64,000 nt of DNA from the NCBI GenBank assembly GCA_017461505.1, contig JAFTXV010000005.1, positions 1 to 64,000 of the forward strand, read 5' to 3'. The notes under the pieces were generated by a model. That model searched no databases. It had not been told where the DNA came from and worked only from the letters and a program-made list of their open reading frames with translations. Numbering within the stretch: the first letter of the stretch is position 1; each line of letters opens with the position of its first letter. A program made the translations under genes and the position numbers. This DNA comes from Paludibacteraceae bacterium. Its GTDB lineage: Bacteria > Bacteroidota > Bacteroidia > Bacteroidales > Paludibacteraceae. Below, piece by piece: positions 22,559 to 31,706 of the stretch.

Positions 22559-24835
22559 ATGAATATTGTAAAAAAGGAGATTATTCTTCCTGATGGGCGT
22601 GTGATCACGCTCGAGACTGGCAAGCTGGCTAAGCAAGCAGACGGCGCTGTAATGGCGACCCTCGGCAATACCATGGTTCTTGCTACAGTTTGCTCCGCAA
22701 AGAATGCGGTTCCAGGTACGGACTTTATGCCGCTTACCGTTGAGTACAAAGAGAAATTTTCTGCAGCTGGTCGTTTTCCAGGCGGTTTCACTCGCCGCGA
22801 GGGTAAAGCATCTGACTACGAGATTCTTATCGCTCGTCTCATCGACCGTGCGTTGCGTCCTCTCTTCCCAAGCGATTATCACGCTGACACTTTCGTAAAC
22901 GTAACTCTCTATTCTGCTGACGGCATCGATATGCCAGAGTCTATCGCAGGTTTGGCTGCTTCAGCTGCTCTCGCTTGCTCAGATATCCCATTCGAGGGTC
23001 CTATCTCTGAGGTTCGCGTAGCTCGTGTGAATGGTGAGTTCGTGATCAACCCAACCTTCGAGCAATGCGAGAAAGCAGACATCGAGCTCGTTGTAGCTGC
23101 TACTCTCGACAACATCATGATGGTGGAGGGTGAGATGAAAGAGGTGAGCGAGGCAGATATGCTTGAGGCTATCAAGGTAGCTCACGAGGCTATCAAACCA
23201 CAATGCCAAGCGCAAATCGAGATGATGGAGGCGTTCGGCAAGACCGTTAAGCGCGAGTACTGCCACGAGATCAACGACGATGAACTCAAGCAAGCTGTTC
23301 ACGACTTCAGCTATGCTCGCGCTTACGCACAAGCTACTGCTGCTGACACCAACAAGCATCACCGCGAGGAGATGTTCACCCAAATCCGCGAGGACTTCAA
23401 AGTAGAGAAAGCTGAGTATATGGCTGCTCGTGCTGAGGCACTCGGCGTAGAGTTGGATGAAATCGATGCACTCGTAAACAAATACTACCACGATGTAGAG
23501 AAAGAGGCTATGCGTCGCTCTATCCTCGATGAGGGCAAGCGTTTGGATGGCCGTAAGACTACCGATATCCGTCCTATCTGGTGCGAGGTTTCTCCACTGC
23601 CAGGACCTCACGGATCTTCTATCTTCACCCGTGGTGAGACTCAATCACTCTCTACTGTTACGCTCGGAAACAGCCGCGATGAGAAGATGATTGATGAGGC
23701 ACTTATCCAAGGTTCTGAGAAGTTCCTCCTCCACTACAACTTCCCTCCATTCTCTACTGGCGAGGCACGTCCACAACGTGGTGTAGGTCGTCGTGAGATT
23801 GGTCACGGTAACTTGGCTTGCCGTGCGCTCAAGTCTGTAGTTCCTGCTGATTATCCATACACTATCCGCGTAGTGAGCGATATCCTCGAGTCTAACGGCT
23901 CTTCTTCTATGGCTACTGTTTGCGCAGGTACTCTCGCATTGATGGACGCTGGTGTGCCTATCAAACCAGTTTCTGGTATTGCTATGGGTCTTATCTCTGA
24001 GTGCAAAGGTACTAAATACGCTATCCTCAGCGATATCCTTGGCGACGAGGATCACCTCGGCGATATGGACTTCAAGACCACTGGTACACGCGACGGTTTG
24101 ACCGCATGCCAAATGGATATCAAGGTGGACGGCTTGAGCTACGAGATCCTTGAGAACGCACTCGCACAAGCACACGAGGCTCGTATGTATATCCTTGACA
24201 AGATCGTTGAGACCATGCCAGAGGCTCGTCCTGACCTCAAACCTCATGCTCCACGCATCGTAAGCTTCATCATTCCTAAGGATATGATTGGTGCTGTGAT
24301 TGGCCCTGGTGGTAAGATTATCCAAGGTATCCAAGCTGAGACTGGCGCTGTGGTTTCTATCGACGAGATCGAAGAGGGCGGCAAGGTAGAGGTAGCAAGT
24401 AATAATCAAGAGTCTATGGACGCTGCTATCGCTAAGATCAAAGCTATCGTGGCTATCCCAGAGGTGGGCGAGGTATATCAATCTACTGTTAAGTCTATCA
24501 TGCCTTATGGCTGCTTCGTAGAGTTCATGCCAGGTAAAGAGGGCTTGCTCCACATCTCTGAGATTGATTGGAAGCGCTATGAGACGATGGAAGAGACAGG
24601 CATCCAAGAGGGTGACAAGATCACTATCAAGCTCATGGAAGTTGACCAAAAGACTGGTAAGTTCAAACTCAGCGCGAAGGCATTGAAGGAGAAACCAGAG
24701 GGTTATGTAGAGCCAGAGCGTCCAGCTCGTGGTGATCGCGGTCCTCGTCCAGAGCGTCGTGGTCCACGCCCAGAGCGCGGTGACCGTCCTGCTCGCAACC
24801 CAGAGGCAGACGGCGCACGCTTGAATCGCCATTAA
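22559..24835 (+). CDS. pnp: Polyribonucleotide nucleotidyltransferase (PNPase)
   Basis: A 758-residue protein starting [14 protein letters not shown]. The open frame runs 50 codons further upstream but that part contains the promoter. Order: first RNase PH domain (about 1-220), helical linker, second RNase PH domain (about 300-530, with [15 protein letters not shown]-like sequence), KH domain ([16 protein letters not shown]) and S1 domain ([20 protein letters not shown]), ending in an Arg/Pro/Gly-rich tail. It degrades RNA 3' to 5' by phosphorolysis. Single-gene unit closed by a bidirectional terminator. Confidence 0.97.
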   Translation: MNIVKKEIILPDGRVITLETGKLAKQADGAVMATLGNTMVLATVCSAKNAVPGTDFMPLTVEYKEKFSAAGRFPGGFTRREGKASDYEILIARLIDRALRPLFPSDYHADTFVNVTLYSADGIDMPESIAGLAASAALACSDIPFEGPISEVRVARVNGEFVINPTFEQCEKADIELVVAATLDNIMMVEGEMKEVSEADMLEAIKVAHEAIKPQCQAQIEMMEAFGKTVKREYCHEINDDELKQAVHDFSYARAYAQATAADTNKHHREEMFTQIREDFKVEKAEYMAARAEALGVELDEIDALVNKYYHDVEKEAMRRSILDEGKRLDGRKTTDIRPIWCEVSPLPGPHGSSIFTRGETQSLSTVTLGNSRDEKMIDEALIQGSEKFLLHYNFPPFSTGEARPQRGVGRREIGHGNLACRALKSVVPADYPYTIRVVSDILESNGSSSMATVCAGTLALMDAGVPIKPVSGIAMGLISECKGTKYAILSDILGDEDHLGDMDFKTTGTRDGLTACQMDIKVDGLSYEILENALAQAHEARMYILDKIVETMPEARPDLKPHAPRIVSFIIPKDMIGAVIGPGGKIIQGIQAETGAVVSIDEIEEGGKVEVASNNQESMDAAIAKIKAIVAIPEVGEVYQSTVKSIMPYGCFVEFMPGKEGLLHISEIDWKRYETMEETGIQEGDKITIKLMEVDQKTGKFKLSAKALKEKPEGYVEPERPARGDRGPRPERRGPRPERGDRPARNPEADGARLNRH

Positions 24836-24854
24836 TTAAGTTAATGACATATGT

Positions 24855-24885
24855 GAAAAAGACCACGCGCTGCGTGGTCTTTTTG
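24855..24885. terminator. Bidirectional terminator between pnp and comM
   Basis: AAAAAGACCACGC pairs with GCGTGGTCTTTTT around a 3-nt loop. Flanking A- and T-runs allow use from both strands by the converging pnp and comM transcripts. Confidence 0.9.
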
Positions 24886-24935
24886 TATGTGTAAGGCTAG
24901 CGCAAAGGTAGCGCAAAGGTTGCTAAAAGAAATAC

Positions 24936-26516
24936 TTATCCAATCCAATCTTCTCTGTCCAAACTGCGGTAGCCGATGGCTTCGGAGATATGTTGCATTT
25001 GGATATTCTCGCTTCCGTCTAAGTCCGCTATTGTGCGGGCTACTTTTAAGATACGGTCATATGCGCGTGCAGAAAGTCCCATCTTATCCATGGCGTAGGA
25101 AAGCATCTTATCTCCCTGTGCATCCAATTGGCAGAATTCGCGCACTAATTTAGGTGTCATTTGGGCATTGCAATGGATAGGATTTTGTGCGGTAGCATTG
25201 TATTCTGCAAAGCGTTGTTGTTGCACTTTGCGTGCTCGTACAACTCGCTCACGCATGGCTGCGCTGCTCTCACCTGGTTGTGCATCTTTGAGGGTAGAAT
25301 AGGGGACTGCTTGTATATCGCATTGAATATCAATTCGATCAAGGAGCGGACCTGATATGCGACTCATATAGCGGTGAATCTGCGCAGGTGTACAAGTACA
25401 AGGATGCGCAGGATTGTTCTCGCCATAATGTCCACATGGGCAAGGGTTCATGGCTGCTACCAACATAAACGATGCTGGATATTCCACACTCATCTTGGTT
25501 CGTGTGACGCAAATCTTTCTATCTTCCAAAGGTTGACGCATCACTTCCAAAGCACTTCTTTTGTATTCAGGGAGCTCATCAAGAAAGAGCACGCCATTGT
25601 GTGCTAGACTGATTTCTCCTGGGTGAGGATTTGTACCACCACCCACTAAAGCGACATCGGTTACGGTGTGGTGAGGACTACGGAAAGGACGTTGTACAAT
25701 CAATGCGCTAGACATACCGTCGCTTTCTTTGCGGCGTGCCATCAAGCCCGAAACAGAATATATTTTGGTTGTCTCCAACGCTTCTTCTAAGTTAAGCGGG
25801 GGCAGAATGGAGGGCATACGCTTCGCCATCATACTTTTACCTGCACCAGGAGGGCCGACCATGAGCATATTGTGTCCGCCAGCAGCGGCTACTTCCATAG
25901 CACGACGCACATTCTCTTGTCCACGAACATCTGCAAAATCTAAATCCGAAGTAAAGGCATGGGTGGCAAACTCGGCTGCTGTATCTACATGAGTTGGCTC
26001 AAAAGTCTGTGTCTCATTTAGGAAACGAACTACTTCCAATAGATTCTTCAATCCATAGACTTCCAAACCAGTCACAACAGCTGCTTCTCGAGCATTTTGC
26101 TCAGGAAGAATCATACCTTTGAATCCTGCTTTGCGTGCAGCCAAGGCCATAGGCAATACGCCTTGGATAGGTTGGAGTGTACCGTCCAATGACAACTCAC
26201 CCATGATAAGATATTGTCCCAAGAGGGCAGTCTTGACTTCCTCTTCAGCGGTCAGCATGCCAATCGCAAGGGGAAGATCATATGCAGCACCTTCTTTCTT
26301 GATGTCTGCAGGAGCCATGTTGATAGTCAAGGTATGGCGAGGTTTGTTATAACCATTCACGGTCAAAGCTGCCACGATGCGTTCGTGACTTTCTTTGACG
26401 GCATTGTCAGGCAATCCAACAAGGGTAAATTCAAATCCAGGAACGGCATGTACCTCTATCGTAACAATTACTGCGTCAATGCCTTGCGGCGCAGCACCAT
26501 AACATTTAATCAACAT
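24936..26516 (-). CDS. comM: YifB/ComM-family Mg-chelatase-like AAA+ ATPase
   Basis: A 526-residue protein. Order: N-terminal Lon-like domain (AVIVTIEVHAVPGFEFTLVG, then GPS-type IMGELSLDGTLQPIQG), AAA+ core with Walker A GPPGAGKSMMAKR (about residue 220) and Walker B VLFLDELPEY, a cysteine-rich stretch CPCGHYGENNPAHPCTC, sensor RISGPLLDRIDI, and the C-terminal Mg-chelatase domain (LSARAYDRILKVARTIADL). ComM drives branch migration during integration of transforming DNA. It lies 3 nt after the tamB-like gene in the same transcript; comEC also lies in this window. Confidence 0.93.
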   Translation of the reverse strand: MLIKCYGAAPQGIDAVIVTIEVHAVPGFEFTLVGLPDNAVKESHERIVAALTVNGYNKPRHTLTINMAPADIKKEGAAYDLPLAIGMLTAEEEVKTALLGQYLIMGELSLDGTLQPIQGVLPMALAARKAGFKGMILPEQNAREAAVVTGLEVYGLKNLLEVVRFLNETQTFEPTHVDTAAEFATHAFTSDLDFADVRGQENVRRAMEVAAAGGHNMLMVGPPGAGKSMMAKRMPSILPPLNLEEALETTKIYSVSGLMARRKESDGMSSALIVQRPFRSPHHTVTDVALVGGGTNPHPGEISLAHNGVLFLDELPEYKRSALEVMRQPLEDRKICVTRTKMSVEYPASFMLVAAMNPCPCGHYGENNPAHPCTCTPAQIHRYMSRISGPLLDRIDIQCDIQAVPYSTLKDAQPGESSAAMRERVVRARKVQQQRFAEYNATAQNPIHCNAQMTPKLVREFCQLDAQGDKMLSYAMDKMGLSARAYDRILKVARTIADLDGSENIQMQHISEAIGYRSLDREDWIG

Positions 26517-26519
26517 ACG

Positions 26520-29500
26520 CTATTGTTTTTCTTGCTGTTTCTTCTTTGTTTTTTTCTCCTTCTTGGAGGAGTCTTTTCTCTTAGAAATATCTTTCTTTTT
26601 ATTCTCCTTCCAATTGAAATCGTGTTTAAAAACAAAACCGACCCCCTGTACCGTATTGGCTTGACGGAGCGAATATTTATCTACAGTATGCGTATAAGCC
26701 TTGGCACGGAATTTCCCATTAGGGGTCAATAGGTACTCTATATCCAAATCTCCAAAGAATGGACGATTGCTCAAATCGTTGTATCTATAACCAAAATTAC
26801 CATTGATAATCAGTTGGTTGATAGGGTGGATCTGGAAATTGGCTTCATACTCTTGGCTGGCTGTTTCGCCTTCTCCTTCGGTGCGGAAATTAAAGCCCAT
26901 AGTGAAGACATCAGTCAGTTTACTGAGCCATGAATTAATCTGTCCTGTAATGGTGGATGACAATAACGAATACGTTTCGTTTAGACCTACATTCTGTGTA
27001 TTTTGCAGATAATCAGGCGTATAGAACCGGTTAAATACCAATAGATATATCACTTGCCGCATCAACATCTCGTCGGTGTTGATCATCGAACGCACTTGAC
27101 TTTGTACCGACTCGTCCGACTGTGGCAATTCGATTGCAAAGTTCAATATCGGGTTAAACAACTCATCTTTCATGTTCAGTACGCAGTTGACTGGTACAGA
27201 ACTGCGATCGGTAGCGATCTGACTACTCTCACTGCCAAACAAATCGCGGAGCGAGGCAGTTGTGTGATAATAGCCTGTGATATCCACAGTTGGCGCCAAA
27301 GGATCACCGTCCCAAGTGATTTGGCTACCCTCACGAATAACAAAATTACGTCGTACAATATTGCCCAATGAGAAGGCAAACTGTCCTGATTGCAGGGTGT
27401 ATGCGCCTTGCATTTGTATATTCTCTGAGGGAGATTCATATACCAATTTTAAATTGCCTTCTCCTTTACCTCGAATACCGTCTTCTGCCCCCAACTTGAT
27501 ATTTATTTCAGCTTGTGGCGTAACTTCACCCTGTAGCGACAATCGCATTCTGCTTGTTGGCTTGTTGGTCTTCACCTTCTGTTCTTTTGGTCTTAGCAGA
27601 CTCAATAGATAGTTTGAAGTGGTATCTGGTTGTACAAACTTAATAAAATTAGAACTTGTTGCTTGGCTAGCACTATTGATATTCAAGAAGAACTTCGTGT
27701 TGGCTTCAGTACGAGCATTAACATCAATCTGGCAATCCCGCTCATCTCCATAGATATGTACATCGCCCGTACCAAACACTTTGCCATAGAATAGGGATTG
27801 TTGAGTAGCTGGCAAGTCCATGACTAACATGTTGTTAGCCCTTGCCCATAGGTCGAAGCGAATATCAAGGAAGTTTTCGTGATATACGGCACCTGTGAAT
27901 AAACCAGAATTTCCATACTGGTCATACACCGTTATATCTGGGAAACGAATTGCGGTGGAATCGAGGAAAATAGAGTCTGTCAACGAGAAAGTCACACCAA
28001 TTTGTGGCACTGTGATATGGGCGTCTTTGGCAAGTGCACCACCAGTTACCCAAACTTTGCGATCTAGTCCTTCCACTTTTACATTTCCATATGCCCGACC
28101 TTGTGGATTTTCAATTAGCCCCTTTGTCCAAAAATCAATGAAATTAATATCAAGGCTATCACATGCGATGTCCAAGCCCCACCATTTATTGGCAGGTATT
28201 ACTTTGCCATTTACTTCAGCGACCATATGTTGAGTAGAATCCACAATCTGACCATAAATCAAGATGCTGTTATTTTCTCGGTCTAACTTAGCGTCGGCAG
28301 TTATATCCCCTAAATAAACGCCATTCAAGCCGCCGTTAGGGATATAGGCTTGCGCTTCCAACATCGGATCGGAGAATACGCTATATACGGTTGCTTGGCC
28401 AGTGACAAGTCCTAGAATAGAGATCGCTTTGCTAGCTTCGGTATAACTAAGTAAGTAGTCCAAATGGATATTGTTTAGAACCACATCAATAGAGTCACTT
28501 GCTAATTTTGAGGCTCTTCCGTCTGCTTTAATTAGTTGATAGTCAGTGCTCAATGAGAAATTGTTAATATCCATTACCTGATCAGCCAATGTGTAGGAAA
28601 TGTTTGCTTGACCAATATTCCACGCCGAGTCATTCAGGATAATATCGGTTGGTAGCATCTCAATATCAAACTTAGGCTTATCCTTATATTTCGATACTTT
28701 CGAGGATACGCTGATGATTCCTTCATTACGAACGCTATCCGTGTTGCCTAGTTCTACACTCCAATCAATATTATCGTTTTGTGCGATGACATTGATGGTT
28801 GCTTTTATATCTCCCAACTTGGCTGCGGTAGGATTATCTTTCGGTAGATGATTGAGCACATATACCGACAAGTCCAATTCTTCATTTTGGTTGTCTAGCG
28901 AAATCGTAATATCTTCCATCTTAGCTCCACTAGTGTTGATGTTTGGGATATATGCTTGTAAACCAATCTGTTGTGTTTGCTCATGGATGTATCCTTTAAT
29001 AGTAGGGAACGATGGAATCTCCACGTCCAAGTCAAACACATGTGTTAGAGAATCCAATTCGCGGAAGTAGGCGTAGAAGTCCAGATTATTGGTGTCAGTC
29101 CGTTTCAATTTTGGAGCTTCCACCAATGTAGGAAGGTAGTTGTGAAGCAATTGTTGTATAGTCGCAGGCAAGGTTTGATAGCGGAATGCACCACTAAGGT
29201 TCGCTGTCAAAAAGTCAGATTGTACACGCAGTTGGTGTATGGGGCGTCCATCTTTTAACTCGCTATCAACGAGCAATTTAAATTGCTCCATTGTGGTCTG
29301 ATCTTCGCCATTTTCTATCTGTAAGGTATCTACTATTACATAGCCTGTCATGTTATCCAGCATCTCCTCTTTCTTGCCTGAGGTGAACAAACTAATATAG
29401 GTAGTCGCCCCAAGTTTTAGGTTAGGATACTGCTTAATCAGATTCAATGTGGCTGGCTGAAAATCAGCTAGTCTCAAAGTCAAATCCATTCTTGCATCTT

Positions 29501-31010
29501 CTTCCGACCAATCTGCCAACCCACTTATGTTCAATTGAATGTTCTCATCATTAATGTTCAGACTACCATTCACCTCTTCTGGTAGTAATTCGCCATCCAA
29601 ATGAATTTTCTTGTACGTATATCCTTTATATTCAATATGTTGGATGTCGGCATCTGCTATACAATGGGTGAGGCGTATAGAATCAATCTCACCATCCACA
29701 TGGGCATGAAATGCAATCATACCTAAATCTGATTGATTCAGCAGGCGACCAAGTTGGAATTTACGAGTAGATACATGGCCACAGAAGTCAATATCCTGCA
29801 AGGTGGTATCAATATGCAAATCGCCATTCACTTTCAATGCTCCCAATCCTGTGGTGAAATCGCCATGAAGAGCCAAGTTCTCCAATCGTCCACGAACATC
29901 TCCATGGTAATGCACATGCCCCAAATTATTTACCATTGCAGGTAATTTCACTGGCTTCATCTGCAATTGTGAGAGCAAATCTTGTAGCAAGTCATTGTTG
30001 CAATATAAGTCTTTGCAATCAGCATCGACGTACAGCGAATCCAACTTGGTTGGATAATACACCGCAATATCACCCGAAAATAACTGTTCGTCTCGAAAGA
30101 CTAGTTGCAAATCTTGGGCAAATACAGAGTCTAAATCTCCGTGCAGATTAGCCTCAAAACTTGCATCTAATCCGTCCATCTGGGCACGTAGATGCAACGA
30201 ATGTAGCTCTATATCCAGCGAATCAGTACTAAAAACGGGCAACGCCAAAGCCAAATCTAGCTGATCAATCAATACTTCATTGTAGTGCACACGCGTCTGC
30301 ACCAATTCCAATTTGTCTATGTTCAGTCGGAATGGGAAGTTAGCAGAATCGCTTTTAGGTGTGTCAAGTAAAAATTGAATATTTAGCGTTGAATCCGAGG
30401 TAGATTGCAGGTTTACGTATGGATTTTGCAAACGCAGTCGTTGGATGTTGATTTGATCTTCTAGCAATGCTAGTGGATCAAACTCTAGCTGCAATTGCTC
30501 GATGAATGCGAGCGTATCGCGCTGTTGATCACTCAGATAAACGCTATCTAAAACAAGATGTGACAACGGACGATAGTGGAACGAAGCAATACTTGCATCT
30601 ACATCCCACATCTTAGAGAGCTTATCTGCAACCTTTCCAACAATAAATGTCTGCACACCTTTGGTATGCAACGCACCTATAATGCCGCCAAACAAAAGCA
30701 ATAGTGCTCCCAACACAATAGCAATAGTGGCAAAAGCTTTCTTTACTTTCGCTCCTCGCTTGGGTTGTTGCGTCTCCTCTGCCTCTGCCACAGCCTCCTG
30801 TTCCACTTCTTGTGTGACGTCCTCCTCTGCCACAACCTCCTGCTCCACTTCTTGTGTGACGTCCTCCTCTGCCACAACCTCCTGCTCCACTTCTTGTGTA
30901 ACGTCCTCCTCTGCCACAACCTCCTGCTCCATATCTGGCGTAGGTAGTTGCAATTCAGTGTTTTCTACACTGTTTTCTTGGTCAATATGTGGGTTCTTTT
31001 CTTCTAGCAC
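26520..31010 (-). CDS. tamB: TamB-like translocation/assembly module protein (DUF490)
   Basis: A 1496-residue envelope protein. No ATG fits after the promoter at 31036-31067; the GTG at 31008-31010 (reading V/M-LEEKNPHID) is chosen. Residues about 25-75 are an acidic cytoplasmic region with three tandem 14-residue units (EVEQEVVAEEDVTQ). One membrane anchor follows (IAIVLGALLLLFGGIIGAL). The rest is a long repetitive beta-strand body ending in the DUF490 domain (GEVTPQAEINIKLG, IDVNARTEANT, YRYNDLSNRPFFGDLDIEYLL). Such proteins bridge inner and outer membrane, moving lipids or helping outer-membrane assembly. comM follows. Confidence 0.88.
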   Translation of the reverse strand: MLEEKNPHIDQENSVENTELQLPTPDMEQEVVAEEDVTQEVEQEVVAEEDVTQEVEQEVVAEEDVTQEVEQEAVAEAEETQQPKRGAKVKKAFATIAIVLGALLLLFGGIIGALHTKGVQTFIVGKVADKLSKMWDVDASIASFHYRPLSHLVLDSVYLSDQQRDTLAFIEQLQLEFDPLALLEDQINIQRLRLQNPYVNLQSTSDSTLNIQFLLDTPKSDSANFPFRLNIDKLELVQTRVHYNEVLIDQLDLALALPVFSTDSLDIELHSLHLRAQMDGLDASFEANLHGDLDSVFAQDLQLVFRDEQLFSGDIAVYYPTKLDSLYVDADCKDLYCNNDLLQDLLSQLQMKPVKLPAMVNNLGHVHYHGDVRGRLENLALHGDFTTGLGALKVNGDLHIDTTLQDIDFCGHVSTRKFQLGRLLNQSDLGMIAFHAHVDGEIDSIRLTHCIADADIQHIEYKGYTYKKIHLDGELLPEEVNGSLNINDENIQLNISGLADWSEEDARMDLTLRLADFQPATLNLIKQYPNLKLGATTYISLFTSGKKEEMLDNMTGYVIVDTLQIENGEDQTTMEQFKLLVDSELKDGRPIHQLRVQSDFLTANLSGAFRYQTLPATIQQLLHNYLPTLVEAPKLKRTDTNNLDFYAYFRELDSLTHVFDLDVEIPSFPTIKGYIHEQTQQIGLQAYIPNINTSGAKMEDITISLDNQNEELDLSVYVLNHLPKDNPTAAKLGDIKATINVIAQNDNIDWSVELGNTDSVRNEGIISVSSKVSKYKDKPKFDIEMLPTDIILNDSAWNIGQANISYTLADQVMDINNFSLSTDYQLIKADGRASKLASDSIDVVLNNIHLDYLLSYTEASKAISILGLVTGQATVYSVFSDPMLEAQAYIPNGGLNGVYLGDITADAKLDRENNSILIYGQIVDSTQHMVAEVNGKVIPANKWWGLDIACDSLDINFIDFWTKGLIENPQGRAYGNVKVEGLDRKVWVTGGALAKDAHITVPQIGVTFSLTDSIFLDSTAIRFPDITVYDQYGNSGLFTGAVYHENFLDIRFDLWARANNMLVMDLPATQQSLFYGKVFGTGDVHIYGDERDCQIDVNARTEANTKFFLNINSASQATSSNFIKFVQPDTTSNYLLSLLRPKEQKVKTNKPTSRMRLSLQGEVTPQAEINIKLGAEDGIRGKGEGNLKLVYESPSENIQMQGAYTLQSGQFAFSLGNIVRRNFVIREGSQITWDGDPLAPTVDITGYYHTTASLRDLFGSESSQIATDRSSVPVNCVLNMKDELFNPILNFAIELPQSDESVQSQVRSMINTDEMLMRQVIYLLVFNRFYTPDYLQNTQNVGLNETYSLLSSTITGQINSWLSKLTDVFTMGFNFRTEGEGETASQEYEANFQIHPINQLIINGNFGYRYNDLSNRPFFGDLDIEYLLTPNGKFRAKAYTHTVDKYSLRQANTVQGVGFVFKHDFNWKENKKKDISKRKDSSKKEKKTKKKQQEKQ
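30795..30930 (-). repeat. Three 42-bp tandem repeats inside the tamB-like gene
   Basis: Three consecutive 42-bp units differ at only a few bases and encode EVEQEVVAEEDVTQ each time. In-frame units of this length can expand or contract without breaking the gene. Confidence 0.85.
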
Positions 31011-31035
31011 GATTTCTCCCAAACTAAAAATCGCA

Positions 31036-31067
31036 CAAAGGTACTGAAAAAAACGCAAATAAACAAA
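31036..31067 (-). promoter_or_regulatory. Promoter of the tamB-comM operon
   Basis: Minus strand: TTTG (31064-31067), 20-nt spacer, TACCTTTG (31036-31043). A GATAGAT/ATCTATC hairpin lies upstream at about 31087-31105, as at metK. Confidence 0.85.
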
Positions 31068-31166
31068 CAAAACGAATATTTTTTCAAAAATGATAGATTT
31101 CATCTATCTCATGCGCTTGGTTAATTTGCTGAAGAAACAATTTATTCTCTTACCAATTACTTATCT

Positions 31167-31230
31167 TTAGTTAGTGATTACTTAGTGATTAGTTAGTGAT
31201 TACTTAGTTATTAGTTAGTTATTAGTGAAT
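31167..31230 (+). repeat. Array of degenerate TTAGTGATTAC-type repeats
   Basis: About six near-copies of an 11-nt phrase (TTAGTGATTAC, TTAGTTATTAG). No coding potential. Related arrays lie at 9741-9787 and 41880-41922. Confidence 0.65.
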
Positions 31231-31299
31231 GATTATGCTATCTTCACCGTATCTCCATTATACTTCCTGACGTTATTTATCAGGAATTTTGAGTACAAT

Positions 31300-31331
31300 A
31301 TTGTATATTTCAAAAAAATGTAGTATCTTTG
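31300..31331 (+). promoter_or_regulatory. Promoter reading into structured non-coding sequence
   Basis: ATTG (31300-31303), 20-nt spacer, TATCTTTG (31324-31331). The next start codon on this strand is about 375 nt away, unusually far, with several hairpins between. Confidence 0.75.
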
Positions 31332-31337
31332 TACCCG

Positions 31338-31562
31338 ATTTTGCACCGAATTTTCTATGGGAAACTTATCGGTTTCTCTGAAGATAAGGGAAAAAATCAA
31401 TGACATATTGACAAAAAAGCGTCTATGTGCGCTTGTTTCTAACGACTGAAACCTAGGAAATTTCAAACGTAGAGTAGGAAACAAGGTAAATAGATGCTCA
31501 CGGGTGTATTTTGTACACTTTTTGCATGCTAAGGGCATTTGTATGCCCTTTGGCATGCTTTT
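31338..31562 (+). ncRNA. Candidate small RNA or long structured leader
   Basis: From the promoter onward there are CTTATC/GATAAG (about 31358-31387), CTTGTTTC/GAAACAAG with inner CCTA/TAGG (31432-31485), GTGTA/TACAC (31504-31518) followed by T5, and a nested stem GCATGC-GGGCAT / ATGCCC-GGCATGC (31524-31558) followed by TTTT. The opposite-strand frame of 107 codons (31233-31556) crosses these stems and the promoter and is not credible. Either an independent RNA of about 225 nt or a leader of the next gene. Confidence 0.45.
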
Positions 31563-31579
31563 GGTGGCATATATATGCT

Positions 31580-31671
31580 AGCGTGAGTTTCTGTATTTGC
31601 TTATTTATTCTACAGGTTTTCCTAGGACCTCAGTTGTTGATAAGCAAGTTGCAGCGAACTCACGCTTTTTT
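31580..31671 (+). terminator. Long hairpin with T-run before the phosphoglycerol transferase gene
   Basis: AGCGTGAGTT pairs with AACTCACGCT, and inside it CTG-TTTGCTTAT faces GATAAGCAA-CAG. The stem-loop is about 87 nt and is followed by six T. It could end the RNA from 31338 or act as an attenuator for the gene starting at 31707. Confidence 0.6.
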
Positions 31672-31706
31672 GTGTCGTGTGTGGAACACATTAACACAAA
31701 AAATAT

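Noticed and set aside
31233-31556. Minus-strand open frame of 107 codons
   Set aside because: It covers a strong plus-strand promoter and several hairpins, has no recognisable protein features and lies in a region better read as structured RNA.
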